A DNA stretch of 64,000 bases from Callorhinus ursinus (Eukaryota; Chordata; Mammalia; Carnivora; Otariidae). The notes beneath the pieces are model-generated. The model was given only the letters and a program-made list of their open reading frames with translations, searched no databases and had not been told where the DNA came from. The DNA lies in NCBI RefSeq assembly GCF_003265705.1, contig NW_020312966.1:24165550-24229549 (forward strand). The letters run 5' to 3'. Below are positions 10,706 through 20,935 of this stretch, one piece after another (the stretch's first letter is position 1; every line of letters starts with the position of its first letter). Both the position numbers and the translations under genes were made by a program.

Positions 10706-11216
10706 CCAGTGTTTGTTGATTTTCATAGTGCAAATACCCCTACCTACCACGGCTGATTTCAAGCTACCAACATTACATCACTGAACACAAAGTTGGGAAG
10801 AGCTACTCAGTAGCACACAATTATACAGTGTTTCCAACACACAGATACAATAGATGTAAAGAACCTCAAGTACATAGATAACTGTTAAATATGGTAACTT
10901 AGAAGTGATGAGTTTTGAGTATTACTAAGTTTGCTGTCAATATATTTAATTGTACATTTATATAATTTGGCTTTAGATAATGGCTGTTTTAACAATCAGC
11001 TCACAATATTTCTGAAAATTTAACTATTGGCTCTTGTGAGCAGATGTGAGTTTGCTCCAGCCTACCACTATACAGAGATAAATACTGTATGCTGTCCACT
11101 TTATGAAAAAGTTTTAGCTAGAAATAAGACATATACATATGTAAATAAGCAGTAGTCCTCCAGTTGGTGTGATAGTGCAATAGGGAAAGTGCTGGGTGTA
11201 GAATTAGTAGGGAAGT
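10706..11216. other. Unassigned sequence
   Basis: AT-rich, no gene or repeat recognised with confidence. Confidence 0.4.
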
Positions 11217-11411
11217 GGGGCGCCTGGGTGGCTCAGTCACTTAAGCATCCAGCCCTTGATTTTGGCTCAGGTCATGATCTCAGGGTCATGAGATTGAGCC
11301 CACAGACTGAGCATGGAGTCTGCTTAAGATTTTCTCTCCTTTTCCTGCAGCCCCTTCTCACTCACATGTGAGCGCGCATTCTCTCTCTCTCAAAAACAAA
11401 AACACAGAAAC
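11217..11411 (+). mobile_element. Carnivore tRNA-Lys SINE, older subtype
   Basis: Perfect head GGGGCGCCTGGGTGGCTCAG, then 'tcacttaagcatccagccct', a subtype different from the young copies, and 'ggtcatgatctcagggtcat'. It ends in a CT-rich segment with a (CAAAAA)-type tail instead of AATAAAT. TSD is unclear; 'gaatta' occurs on both sides. Confidence 0.93.
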
Positions 11412-12095
11412 AAGAATTATTTTGCAGACTCTCCAAAATAAAATCACCTTGAGGACAGGGTGGTGACTTGGACTCAACACAAGCACCTAAGAATAGAGAG
11501 AGGGTTGGTTTGAGCCCAGCATGTGGTCTTTTCCAATCAGTAATAGTTTTTCTTTGTAGTCAGTGTCTTCAGACCCAAACACCCTGGGACAACTGTCATC
11601 CTACGCAGAGTGTTGACTGCAGAAGGGAAAACTCTAACTTGGGAGCTTAAGCCCAGATACCCTTGCAGGACAGGTGAGGACAGGGGTGAACACGGACCAT
11701 TTGGTGTAATAGTCACACCTGTCAAACTGTGCAGGACCAGTCCTCACTGACATCTCATGGTAACGAAATGAACAGCATATATTGGATTAACGACATTTTC
11801 CAAGTCCCACAGTTCCTGGTATCAATAGCAAAATTTATGCCCTTTGGAATGAGAAAGCCCCTGAGATTTTTCAGACACTTTGGTGGCTGGCAAGAATTTA
11901 AGAGCGGCTCTCCTAATGTGGCATATGTGGATTTGAGCAAATACTGGGAGGAAAAAAGAATTAAGGGTTATGACCAATTGTATTCTGACTTGTAGAGCAG
12001 ATCATAGGGGACAGAATCTGCCACGTACGTGTACATGTGCTAGAGAAAAAGATGTTGGCCAAAATGTTAACAAGTGGTATTGCTAGATGATAATT
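11412..12095. other. Unassigned sequence
   Basis: No repeat or gene recognised. An 88-codon plus-strand frame at 11729-11995 has no recognisable domain. Confidence 0.4.
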
Positions 12096-12139
12096 TTGTG
12101 TGTGTGTGTGTGTGTGCGTGTGTGTGTGTGTGTGTGTGT
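12096..12139 (+). repeat. (TG)n microsatellite
   Basis: About 21 TG repeats with one CG interruption. Confidence 0.98.
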
Positions 12140-12189
12140 CAAATCCTGAGATCTAAGCTAGATGATAAATTTTGGAAGGAGGATTTACT

Positions 12190-12400
12190 TTTATAGATTT
12201 GCTTGCATTGTTTAATAATTTCATCTATTTTTCTGTCAAAAAATGTAATGAACAATATCCGCCAATTGCAAAAAAGGCAAGTAAAGTTAAAGAAGGAAAC
12301 AAAAAAATCCAACTGTAATTCCAACAGCCACAAATAACTGCTGTTAATATTTTGTTTTTTAACCTCTAGACCTTCTGCTAGGCATGATGTATGTCCTTTG
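12190..12400 (-). mobile_element. Old L1 (L1M-type) 3' end fragment
   Basis: The order '...aatgtaatgaacaat...' , '...aaggaaacaaaaaaatcca...', 'gtaattccaacagccacaaa', 'taactgctgttaatattttg' follows the minus-strand 3' end of an old L1 subfamily (usually ATAATCCCACCACCCAGAGATAACCACTGTTAACATTTTG). Diverged; subfamily not named. Confidence 0.5.
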
Positions 12401-12555
12401 TACCCTCTCATCAGCCTTGTGTGAATCTGACTCCTGACCTGTGCGTCTGAGCCCCAGGTGTGGGGAGCGGGGGCAGAAGGCTCACACCTACACTGTTATT
12501 ACGTTAGGTTTTTTCAACATGGTAGCTCCTTCAGCTTGGCTCACACATTTTTTTT

Positions 12556-12753
12556 AAGATTTTTTTTTTTTTGAGAGAGAGAGAGGGAGGGAGAGAGAGA
12601 GAGAGCACAAGCAGGGGGATTGGCAGGCAGAGGCAGAGGGAGAAGCAGGTTCCCCACTGAGCAAGTAGCCAATGCGGAACTTGATCCCAGAACCCTGGGA
12701 TCATGACCTGAGCTGAAGGCAGACACTCAGCCAACTGAGCCACCCAGGCGTCC
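12556..12753 (-). mobile_element. Carnivore tRNA-Lys SINE
   Basis: The minus strand gives 'gggacgcctgggtggctcag', the body and a long GA/CT tract (12574-12605). TSD 'ctcacacattttttt' at 12540-12555 and 12754-12769. The minus-strand head differs by one base from the family start. Confidence 0.95.
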
Positions 12754-12769
12754 CTCACACATTTTTTTT

Positions 12770-13149
12770 AACCTATCTCAATTAGTCCTGTTTCATTCCC
12801 CACAACTATGTCATAGCTGAAACCATTCTCTCTGTAGCTTACCTCCCACTTCAGAGAAAATACAGACCATCACATGTGATTTTTTTTGCTTCTGTAAGGG
12901 CCAAGGGCAGTTCAACCCAAGATGGGCCACTTTGGTGTGAACATTAAGTTAAAAACAATCCAAACCCAGCAGATTCAGAAAAAGCTCTTTACGTCTTCCT
13001 CAACTGCCTACTTTCCGAAGAAGAGAGCTAGTAACAAAGATTCCTCTTTACCTAAGAAACTTCTGTACATAAGAGGGCACCTGTGTTTTCCAAACACCCC
13101 TTTTCATCCTGCTAGTAGTCTTTCTCCACCCTTGGTATCCTCAGACCCT
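12770..13149. other. Unassigned sequence
   Basis: No gene or repeat recognised. A plus-strand frame at 12922-13254 (110 codons) shows no domain and runs into the adjoining LTR-like segment. Confidence 0.4.
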
Positions 13150-13335
13150 TACCCTCTCCTTAGCTCATATAAGTCTTATTGCCTGTTTTTGGAATTTCCA
13201 TGTCTGTGTGGATTCTCCATACATACACTATTAGATTTGATTTTCTCCTGTTAATCTGTCTCATGTCAATTTGATTCTTACTCCAGCTGGAAGGACCTCA
13301 AAAGTCAGAGAAAATTCTTCCTCCCCAACACTTCC
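13150..13335 (+). mobile_element. LTR 3' fragment of an old endogenous retrovirus (tentative class I)
   Basis: 'ttttctcctgttaatctgtc', 'tcatgtcaatttgattctta', then a purine-rich 'ggaaggacctcaaaagtcag' and 'ttcttcctccccaaca' is the familiar R-U5 ending of MER-type class I LTRs. Only the 3' part is present and no retroviral gene adjoins. A related LTR lies at 31325-31815. Confidence 0.5.
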
Positions 13336-13740
13336 TTCCCTTCTACCTCTAAATCTATACCCATTCTTTCTTCCCTGTTTCAGATGAGAATCTACCTTTT
13401 ACCTTGACTAAGGTCCATGCTGTTTCTTTTTTTAAAAAAAATCACATTTTTTTTTCTGGCTTCACAAGTAATCATATCCATATTGGAAAATTTAGAAATA
13501 TAAGAAAACACACAAGGGAGAAAATAAAGTCACATATAATTTGACAAGACTTTAAAAGATTTTTAAAGGATGATCATTGCTAACATTGTAAACTCTTTGT
13601 TTTTTCCATGCATGATTGTATGTATCTTTACAGTAAATATTTTTTACACACTGGAAATTATTCCATACATACTATTTCATGCATCTCCTTTTCCTCTTAC
13701 AATAGATCATGAATATTTTTTGCATGATGGCTACTCTGTT

Positions 13741-13928
13741 TTGTTTTTTTTTTAATTGAGAGAAAGAGAGAAAGGGGTGGGGAGGGGGAGAGGGAGAGAG
13801 AGAATCTTAAGCAGATTTCATGCCCAGTGCAGAGCCTGACATGGGGCTCAATCTCATGACCCTGAGATCATGACCTGAGCTGAAATCAAGAGTCAGATGC
13901 TTAACCAACTGAGCCACCCAGGCTCCCC
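13741..13928 (-). mobile_element. Carnivore tRNA-Lys SINE, older copy
   Basis: The minus strand reads 'ggggagcctgggtggctcag', body subtype with 'gcatctgactcttgatttca', then the GA/CT tract and T-run. Inserted into an old L1. TSD not clear. Confidence 0.92.
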
Positions 13929-14100
13929 ATGGCAAATATTCTACAATGAGACTTTTAAAATAATTTTTGAAAGTTAAGAATCACTTTTGTAGGTTTTTTT
14001 TCTTATTTTAAAAGTAGTGTGTACTCATTGTAGAATAATCAGAAGATACAGTTAAAAGGAAGAAAAACTTAGATACCTATAATCCCACCTTTGAGGTATG

Positions 14101-14200
14101 ACCAGCTAACATAATTTCATATAAACCTGTCTTATAAAAATAGGTTCATAACCAGCTGACAGAATTTTATATAAAATCTATCTTATAAAAATAGGTTCAG
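14101..14200 (+). repeat. 50-bp direct tandem duplication
   Basis: 14101-14150 and 14151-14200 are two copies with the period exactly 50 bp. Both share 'accagctNacA' and the segment 'cttataaaaataggttca' (14131-14148 and 14181-14198), with scattered substitutions between them. Confidence 0.9.
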
Positions 14201-14224
14201 CCAGGCATCGTTATTTATTATTTT

Positions 14225-14588
14225 TGATATGCAAATGTTACCCCATTTAATCCTCATAACACCTTTATTTTTAATTTTTTTTTAAATTATTTTATTATGT
14301 TATGTTAGTCACCATACATTACATCATTAGTTTTTGATGCAGTGTTCCATGAGTCATTGTTTGCATATAACACCCAGTGCTCCATTCAATACGTGCCCTC
14401 CTTAATACCCATCAACAGGCTAACCCAATCCTCCTAACACCTTATGTGGTTGCTATTGTGATGATAATCTCCATTTCCTAGATGAGGAGAGGGAGGCCCA
14501 GAGAAGCTAAGTAACCTGTCCAAAGTTACCTAACAGTTAGCGGCAGAATTGGGATATGGACCAAGGCAGTCTGCCTCCAGAGGCTGGA
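14225..14588 (-). mobile_element. MIR SINE, minus orientation, split by an L1 tail
   Basis: Before the insertion it reads 'tttaatcctcataacacctt'. After it come 'tttcctagatgaggagaggg', 'cccagagaagctaagtaacc', 'gtccaaagttacctaacagt' and 'cagtctgcctccagagg', the reversed MIR core. Confidence 0.8.
14267..14426 (-). mobile_element. Short 5'-truncated L1 3' end with target-site duplication
   Basis: T-rich start, then 'gttagtcaccatacattaca', 'tcattagtttttgatgcagt', 'tgagtcattgtttgcatata' and 'atacccatcaacaggct', the minus-strand 3' UTR shared with the full-length L1 at 32928. TSD 'aatcctcataacaccttt' (14249-14266) and 'aatcctcctaacacctta' (14427-14444), cut from the MIR. Confidence 0.9.
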
Positions 14589-15099
14589 TGTGAACAACTC
14601 AGCTATAGAGCTCTCAACTTATAGAGAACATCTTTCCATGTCGGTAAATATCACTCTCCTGTGTCATGCTTGTAACGTTCTACCACACCTCAAATATTGA
14701 GTTTTGTTTTCTCATGGTTCTTTTAAGATTTTCTTTTCCAATTAATAGTTGCATAGGGAATTACTTTCCTGCTGTGAAGGGATTCTCATTTCAGTTTTTT
14801 CCAAATGGTTAACCAATGATCCGAGTTTTATTTATTGAATCACTTAGCCTTTCTCCACTAATTTAAACTGTTGCCTTTGTTTTGGCTTCTCTCTTCTCTT
14901 GCTTTCTTTGGAAACTTGTTTCATTTAGTATCCACTCTCTCCCCTGGGTCTTGAGACTATGAGCTAGCTTTGAATTACCTATACATTTGCTTGGTTAATT
15001 GATTGATGTAGTTGTCCACTTAACAAAATTTATAGGGGATTCAATAGTGAATAAGATTTTAAAAACTTTCCTGGGACTGACAGTCTATAGATGTATAAG
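14589..15099. other. Unassigned AT-rich sequence, possibly old L1
   Basis: 'tccatgtcggtaaatatcac' and 'agttgcatagggaatta' vaguely continue the minus-strand L1M text of the left flank, but too diverged to call. Confidence 0.3.
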
Positions 15100-15300
15100 A
15101 CACTTTCACAAAACACTTAAATGTCATATTTACAATGTGCCAGTCCCTGTTTTTAGTGATTCACAAATACTATCTCTTTTAATCCTCGTAGCAAATCTAT
15201 CAGGTAGGTGCTGTTTTTATCTCCATGTTTCATGGGAGAAAATGAAGCATGGAGCGGTTAAGTAACTTGCCCAAAGCCTCTTAGCACATAAGTGGGGAAC
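15100..15300 (-). mobile_element. MIR SINE, minus orientation
   Basis: 'actatctcttttaatcctcg', 'caggtaggtgctgtttttat', 'gagcggttaagtaacttgcc' and 'caaagcctcttagcacataa' follow the reversed MIR core in the right order and spacing. Confidence 0.8.
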
Positions 15301-16027
15301 TGAGGAGAGTAAGTAGCCAATTCCCAGTTAATGCAGTAAGTGTTAACTTATCATGGGGGAAATACAGGATTCTGCGGCAGCTCTTAGCAAGGGCACTTGG
15401 AGCCATGACACTGAGGAAAGACTTTTGCAGGGAGTGCGTCCAAATGATTCCTGAAGAATGAGAAGTAGTAGGCTGGTGAAGGGGAACTGGGAGTGCACTT
15501 GAAGGGAATTTTAACTGCAGTCTAAATTAAGAGGAGACACTGAGCGCTTTAAACAGGAGAGAGATTACTCTAGTTGCCACATGGGAGATGGGTATCAAGG
15601 GCACAAGGGTGTGGGCAGGGCAAAGGGTTGGAGGGGCTGTTCTAACAATCTTGGTGAGAAATGATGTTGCCTTCAGAGCAGTAGAAATTGGATGGAGAGA
15701 AACAAGTGGACTCAGGTGTTCCCTTGAAGGAGTTGGATTGGCTGGGTAAAGAGGAGGGAAGTCAGTGATTATGACCTGGGTCTTGGCTTAACCAATAAAT
15801 CTCCATATTACCATCTTATGCCTGTGATGAAAATGTGGATAATAAATCAACTCGCCTTAATATGCAGAGAAGAAAAGATAACTTGCCTCTGGTCTAATCA
15901 TTACACTCCTATGACTTCCCCCTTTAGCACTCACTAAACCCTCACTGAGGGAGGGCTGCAATGTTTATAAACACGGCAGATGTTAAGAATATTATCGCTG
16001 ATGATGGGATTAGGCACAAAACAAACA
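15301..16027. other. Unassigned sequence
   Basis: No gene or repeat recognised. Confidence 0.4.
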
Positions 16028-17225
16028 TTTTTTTGCAGCTTTACTGAGATATATTTCATACACCATAATATTCACCCACTGAAAGTATTTACTTCAGTGG
16101 TTTGTAGTATTTTCAGAGTTGTATAGTCATTTACCACAATCTAATTTTAGAACATAGTCCATACCTCAAAAAGAAACTCTGTACCCATTAGTAGTCCCTC
16201 CCTGTTCCAGTTTCCCTACCTCACCCCCACCCCAGGCAACCATTAATCTGCTTTCTGTCTTTGGATATGTCTATTCTGGACACTTTGCACAAATGATGTC
16301 ATAATATACAGTCTTTTGGGGCTTGCTTCTTTCACTGAGCATAATGTTTTCAAGGTCCCTCCTTGTTAAAGCATGCGACGGTACTTCATTTCTTTCAATG
16401 GGTGAATAACATTCCGTTGTATGGCTATACCATGTTTTGTTTATATATTCATCCTTTAATGGACATTTGGGTTTTTTCCACTTTTTGGCTAGTAAGCATG
16501 ATGCTTCCATGAACACTCATGTACAGGTTTTTTGCATGGGCATGTGTTTGTCAGAGTCACCGGACCACTTTATATTCTGACCAGCAGCGTGTGAGCGTGT
16601 TAATGTTTCCACATTCTCTTCAACATTTGTTACTCTGTCTTTTTCACTTTAGCCATTCTGGTGGGGGTGAAGTGGCATCTCATCACAGTCTTAGCTTGCA
16701 TTTCTCTAATCACTAATGATGTTGAACAATTTTTCATGTGTTCATTAGCCATTTGTATATTTTTCTTTGGGTAAATGTGTCTACAAATTCTTTGTTCATT
16801 TTTAAATTGGATTATTTATCTTTGTAAGAGTTCTTTATATATTGTGGATACAAGCCCCTTGACAGGTATGTGATTTGCAAATATTTTCCCCCACTCTGTG
16901 GGTTGTGCTTTCTTAATGATGTCTTTTGATACACAAAATTTGAAATTGACAAACTTCAATTTATTTATTTATTTATTTATTTTTGTTACTTATGCTTCAT
17001 GAGAAACCATCGCCTAACCTAAAGTTAGGATTTGCTCCTATGCTTTCTGCTAAAAATTTTATAGTTTGAGGTCTTACATTTAGGTTATGATCCATCTTGA
17101 GTTAATTTTTGCATATGGTGTTAAGAAAAGGCTCAAATTCATTCTTTTGATGTGGATATCCAGTTGTTCCAGAACCATCTGTTGAAAAATTTCCCCATTG
17201 AGTTATCTTGGCATGCATAAGTTAA
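16028..17225 (-). mobile_element. Old L1 (L1M-type), 3' part of ORF2 and 3' UTR
   Basis: On the plus strand it reads 'cagctttactgagatatatt', 'catgttttgtttatatattc', 'acatttgggttttttccact', 'gccattctggtgggggtgaa' and 'agccatttgtatatttttct', all standard reversed L1M text. The ORF2 C-terminal region is present only as a decayed remnant: reading frames are broken and no intact protein remains. A (TTTA)n tract sits at 16966-16984. Confidence 0.88.
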
Positions 17226-17648
17226 AATTTGTTCTTTATACCTTCCTTTTTTCCCCAAAATTATCCCCCCAGAAGGGAAGAAAAAAAGAAAGAAAGAAAA
17301 AAGAAAACCAAATCCATAATCATCTTCTTCTTCTTCTTCTTTTTAATGGAAGACACAGTAGGTTTTGCCTGAGTTAGATTTAGCTGGGTATCTTTTCTGA
17401 CACCAGATCACACCATCCTTTTATCTTTTGCTCATTATTGAAACAGCCAGTCTCCTCTCAAGTCCTACTGTTTTAGAGTTCGTGACAGTAGAACTGTCTG
17501 GTGAATCTTAGCTACACAAGTAAAGTGGAAGTCTCATAAAAATAGCTAAGAATTTTCCCAAGGACTTTATGTGTCAGATATATGGGAGAAGTTACTCTTG
17601 TGCTGGGGCAGGAAACAAATGTAGTTTAGCTGCCTAAGTTATTTGGTT
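17226..17648. other. Unassigned sequence with (AAAG) and (CTT) runs
   Basis: An A/G-rich stretch at 17276-17310 and a (CTT)6 run near 17322-17341. No gene or mobile element is recognised. Confidence 0.5.
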
Positions 17649-17658
17649 ATAATGCCAA

Positions 17659-17783
17659 GGTTGGTTTTTTTTTTTTTATTTTAAGTAGTTTTAAGTAATG
17701 TCTATGCCCAACGTGGGGCTCAAACTCATGACCTTAAGATCAAGGGTCACATGCTCCACCAACGGAGCCAGCCAGGCGCCCCC
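17659..17783 (-). mobile_element. Carnivore SINE, short form lacking the long CT segment
   Basis: The minus strand reads 'gggcgcctggctggctccgt' then a body with 'catgtgacccttgatcttaa' and 'ttgagccccacgttgggcat', ending directly in the A/T tail. TSD 'ataatgccaa' at 17649-17658 and 17784-17793. Similar short copies occur at 24397 and 52312. Confidence 0.88.
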
Positions 17784-17794
17784 ATAATGCCAAT

Positions 17795-17882
17795 TTTTAA
17801 AATGTTTTCTGTACCCCTGAAACTAATAATACATTATATGTTAACTAACTTGAATTTAAATAAAATCTAAAAAAATAAGATG
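17795..17882 (+). mobile_element. Very short L1 3' end
   Basis: 'gtacccctgaaactaataat', 'acattatatgttaactaact' and an A-rich tail match the end of older carnivore L1s (compare 43750-43822). Possible TSD 'aaaatgttttc' / 'aagatgttttc' with one change. Confidence 0.65.
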
Positions 17883-18049
17883 TTTTCAAGGTTTATGAGG
17901 AAGGATATAATGTTTGGTATTATACATTTGCCAAATGAAACTTTAAAAATACTTAAATCCTTCTGATGACATTGTGGTATGGTCAACTGCATTAGTCTTT
18001 TTAAGCGAACCATGGTGATATGAAACATACTGAAAGTTCACCCGGTAAT

Positions 18050-18350
18050 ATCTTTTGGAAAATAGCCTAAGGAAATATTCTAAGAGAATTAAAAAATACA
18101 AAGATGTGTCATTTATAATGGGCAAAGACGGAAAAATATTTCAAGGCCCAAGAAGCAGAGGATGGGTAAACAACCTATATTTGACAGGAAAATGCTATAG
18201 AACCCTAACTACTAACGATGGTTATTACAGTGTGGTGCGGTAAAATGTACGAATGCATATACTAATGTGAATTGAGCAAAATGGAATGTGCATATATACC
18301 TGGACTGAAAATGGTCTAAGGATGGCTGGAGGCTGACAGATTTCAAAATT
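18050..18350 (+). mobile_element. Possible old L1 3' fragment
   Basis: 'tcatttataatgggcaaaga', 'gaggatgggtaaacaaccta', 'tgctatagaaccctaactac' and 'gaatgcatatactaatgtga' resemble the plus-strand 3' end of old L1s. The match is loose. Confidence 0.35.
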
Positions 18351-18726
18351 AATTTAGCGCAGTATTGATGTCTGGTAGATTTCTTTCCACAGCACACACA
18401 CACAAATCTGCTTGCATGTAAAATGGAAGTGAAAACAAGCTTTCTGAGGGCCTCTGTATTTCTGCAACATATCTTTTTCTTAATTATTTCCTAATTCATT
18501 GAATTCTTATTTTAATATCTGGGGGGGAAGAATAAGCACTTGGAAACAAGAAATTAAAGATTTCTCAGAATTCAGCTGTGGAAATTATTATTCCCGAGGA
18601 TGACCAATTGCTTAATGAAGCATTTTTCTTTGATGCTTGATGGGGCATGCCGAGAACGTGTCTGCCCATAATTTGGGCTGAGGTAGCGTCAACTGTTGAT
18701 CTTGGGCATTGTGCGGTGTATTCATT
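18351..18726. other. Unassigned sequence
   Basis: No gene or repeat recognised. Confidence 0.4.
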
Positions 18727-19165
18727 TCCTGGGGCTGCCGTGAACAAAGTACCACAACCAGGGCGGTATTAAACAACAGAAACTTACTCTCTCATGCTGC
18801 TGGGGGTTAGAAGTTTAAAACTGAGACGTCAGCAGGGTTGGTTCCTTCCGAGGACTCTGAGGGAGAATCTGCTCGTGTCTTTCTCGCTTCTGGTGACAGT
18901 TGTCTTTGGTGTGCCTCGTCTTGACACGTCACTCCAGTCTCCGCCTCTGTCTCCCCTACATTCTGTCTCTGTGTCTTCCTATAAGGACACCAGTCATATT
19001 GCATGACAGGCTCACCTTACTCCCCTATGGCCTCATTTTAAGTTAGCTAATCACATTTATAATAATACAGTCACATTTCCAAATATGATCATAGTCGGAG
19101 ATGCTGTGTGTTAGGACTTCAACAGATTTTTTTAAGGGGACAAAATTCAACCCATAGCAGGTGGC
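18727..19165 (-). mobile_element. MaLR (MLT1-type) LTR, minus orientation
   Basis: 'ttcctggggctgccgtgaac', 'cagggcggtattaaacaaca', 'cctataaggacaccagtcat', 'atggcctcattttaagttag' and 'aaaattcaacccatagcag' follow the reversed MLT1 LTR from end to end. This is a non-coding solo LTR of an ancient ERVL-related element; no internal region is seen. Confidence 0.85.
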
Positions 19166-20091
19166 CTTGGGGTTAATTTAATTAATGTACTGTTCTGATT
19201 AATTCCAAAACAAAACCTCAGCTTCCCATGACCGGCCTTAGGGGGATCCGCTCAGGAACAGTGCTTCACAGTGGGGGAATGGTCCCAGGAAAGTGGGACA
19301 GATTGCTCTAGTAGGCTGTTGACCTTTCTCCCTGAGAAGGTGACCTCACTTCTGGTTGACCATGGCTGTGATGGTTAAGCCCAGTGGGCGAAGACAGAGG
19401 CTGGCGTGTGGGGAATCTCTTGGTTTTATGTTTCCACACATTGGAGAAATGCTCCTGTCGTCATTGCTCCTTCACTCGGACTCCTCAGTGGGTGAAGAGT
19501 GACTTAGCTGATTGGTGTATTTGAAAGATGGCTCCGAGCATGCTCCATGGAGCCCCTTTCCCTCCCCTTTGGAGCCAGCTGCCTGCATGTCCTGCATTTT
19601 TTTCACACATGAAATTGTGCTGGGGCAATGTGCTCTGGGGGAGGCCAGTGGTGGTCCAGCGCTGCTTTTGACCGGGTGGGTGAGTCTGCCTCGTGCTGGA
19701 GGGTCGGGATCAGCCTATCACTTGGTCCACAGACGTAAGGCACACTCTCCAACCTGGCCTTTTCCTATCCTGCAAGTCTGTCTGCATTTCCAGTACTTTA
19801 GGTGATGTTTTGGTTTTCTTCTGCCTGCCTCCTGTGTCTAAGTCTCAATCGGATCCAAGTTCAGGGAGAAGGAAGAGATGCCTGTCTAGGTTTCCTTGAA
19901 CTTCCAGAAAAGGATGCAGTTCTGTCAGATATGCCCTCTGCCCTGGAAGAACCGGGTGCAGAACCCCCACACACAGGTACGGTAGGGCGGACGCAGGTTA
20001 TGACCCTCCAGCTCCCAAGCTCTTCCTCTGCGCACAGTCCGGAGAGAGGGGCAGGGTGTGCTGCAGCCCAAAAAGGGGCAGCGGTGAGAAT
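19166..20091. other. Unassigned sequence
   Basis: No gene or repeat recognised. A 162-codon plus-strand frame (19802-20290) runs into an L2 copy, which argues against a gene. Confidence 0.45.
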
Positions 20092-20340
20092 GAGGTTTAT
20101 CAATGAGCAAACATTTAAGGAGAGTCTGGTCTGGGCAAGGCGCCATCCCAGTCCCTGCCAGGAACACAAAGAGCCAGAAGGCAAACACGGTCCATCCTCA
20201 ATGGATTTACAGTCTTGTTGGAGCAAGAGGTGCATAAAAAAGACAAGTTACATTACAAGACAGGATGTGGTCAGTGCCGGTGAGTTTTAGGGGCCATTAA
20301 AGTGCCATAAAAATTCCGAAGAGGACGAGAACACTTTGGG
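20092..20340 (-). mobile_element. L2 fragment, minus orientation
   Basis: 'caatgagcaaacatttaagg', 'tctgggcaaggcgccatccc', 'ctcaatggatttacagtctt' and 'gttggagcaagaggtgcata' give the reversed L2 3' end (usual wording ...AACAAATATTTATTGAGCACC...GGAGCTTACATTCTAGTGGGG). Confidence 0.7.
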
Positions 20341-20360
20341 ACACAGCGCCGATAAGAAAC

Positions 20361-20374
20361 GGGGGGGGGGGGGG
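20361..20374 (+). repeat. Poly-G run of 14
   Basis: Fourteen consecutive G. Length may be affected by sequencing error. Confidence 0.9.
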
Positions 20375-20534
20375 AGATACTTGTTGGAGAGGCGAATTTT
20401 CCAGGCCAGGAGTACAGTGTGTGAAAAGGGCCTGAATTCAGAATGTTAATGATATTTTAGTAAACAATTTGAGCAACACTGAAGGAGTCCCTGTTGTGTC
20501 AAAAGCCAGGAGACGAGGCGGATACAGCGTAATG

Positions 20535-20660
20535 TGGTAGTCAGACGGGCAGGCTCAGCCCCCAGCCCCGTAACCTGGGGGTTTTCAGCTCAGACTCTTA
20601 TGATTGGCATGCTCCGGGGCAAGTCACGTCACCCCTGCATGCCTCAGTTTCCCCGTCTCT
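20535..20660 (+). mobile_element. MIR-like fragment
   Basis: 'gtggtagtcagacgggcagg' followed by 'gggcaagtcacgtcacccct' and 'catgcctcagtttccccgtc' fits a MIR core in plus orientation. Confidence 0.5.
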
Positions 20661-20667
20661 GTGCTGA

Positions 20668-20935
20668 GCGCTGTCATAGGCACCGAGGATACAGCAGTAA
20701 GGAAAGTCCCTGTTTATTTCATGCTTGCTGGAGGCATAGGTGGTGTTCTAAGCACTTTTTCTGTGCTAATTCATTTAATCCCCAGAGTGACCCAGTGAGG
20801 TGGGTACTTTTATTGGAAAGTGTGGTCCAGAGAGGCTGAGCCCTGTGGACTAGGTCTCACAACGAGCAAGAAGCAGAGGCAGAATGCACACTCCAGAGGT
20901 CTAGCACCAGAAGCCATGCTTTGAACCCCTGTGCT
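20668..20935 (-). mobile_element. MIR/L2-like fragment, minus orientation
   Basis: 'accgaggatacagcagtaag' is L2-like. It is followed by 'tctgtgctaattcatttaat', 'gacccagtgaggtgggtact', 'ccagagaggctgagccc' and 'aacccctgtgctaa', the reversed MIR order. Either a junction of the two or one MIR with an L2-like end. Confidence 0.65.

Larger units (their letters stand above)
13430..14220 (-). mobile_element. Old L1 (L1M-type) 3' region, minus orientation, interrupted
   Basis: Two stretches show the same minus-strand L1 3' order: 'cacaagtaatcatatccata...gaaaatttagaaatataag' (13455-13502) and 'aaagtagtgtgtactcattg...taatcccacctttgaggtat' (14020-14099). They may be two insertions or one element duplicated. 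A SINE splits the first copy. Confidence 0.5.

Noticed and set aside
19802..20290. 162-codon plus-strand frame starting with a hydrophobic, signal-like stretch
   Set aside because: Its second half is L2 sequence, and no splice or homology evidence supports a gene.
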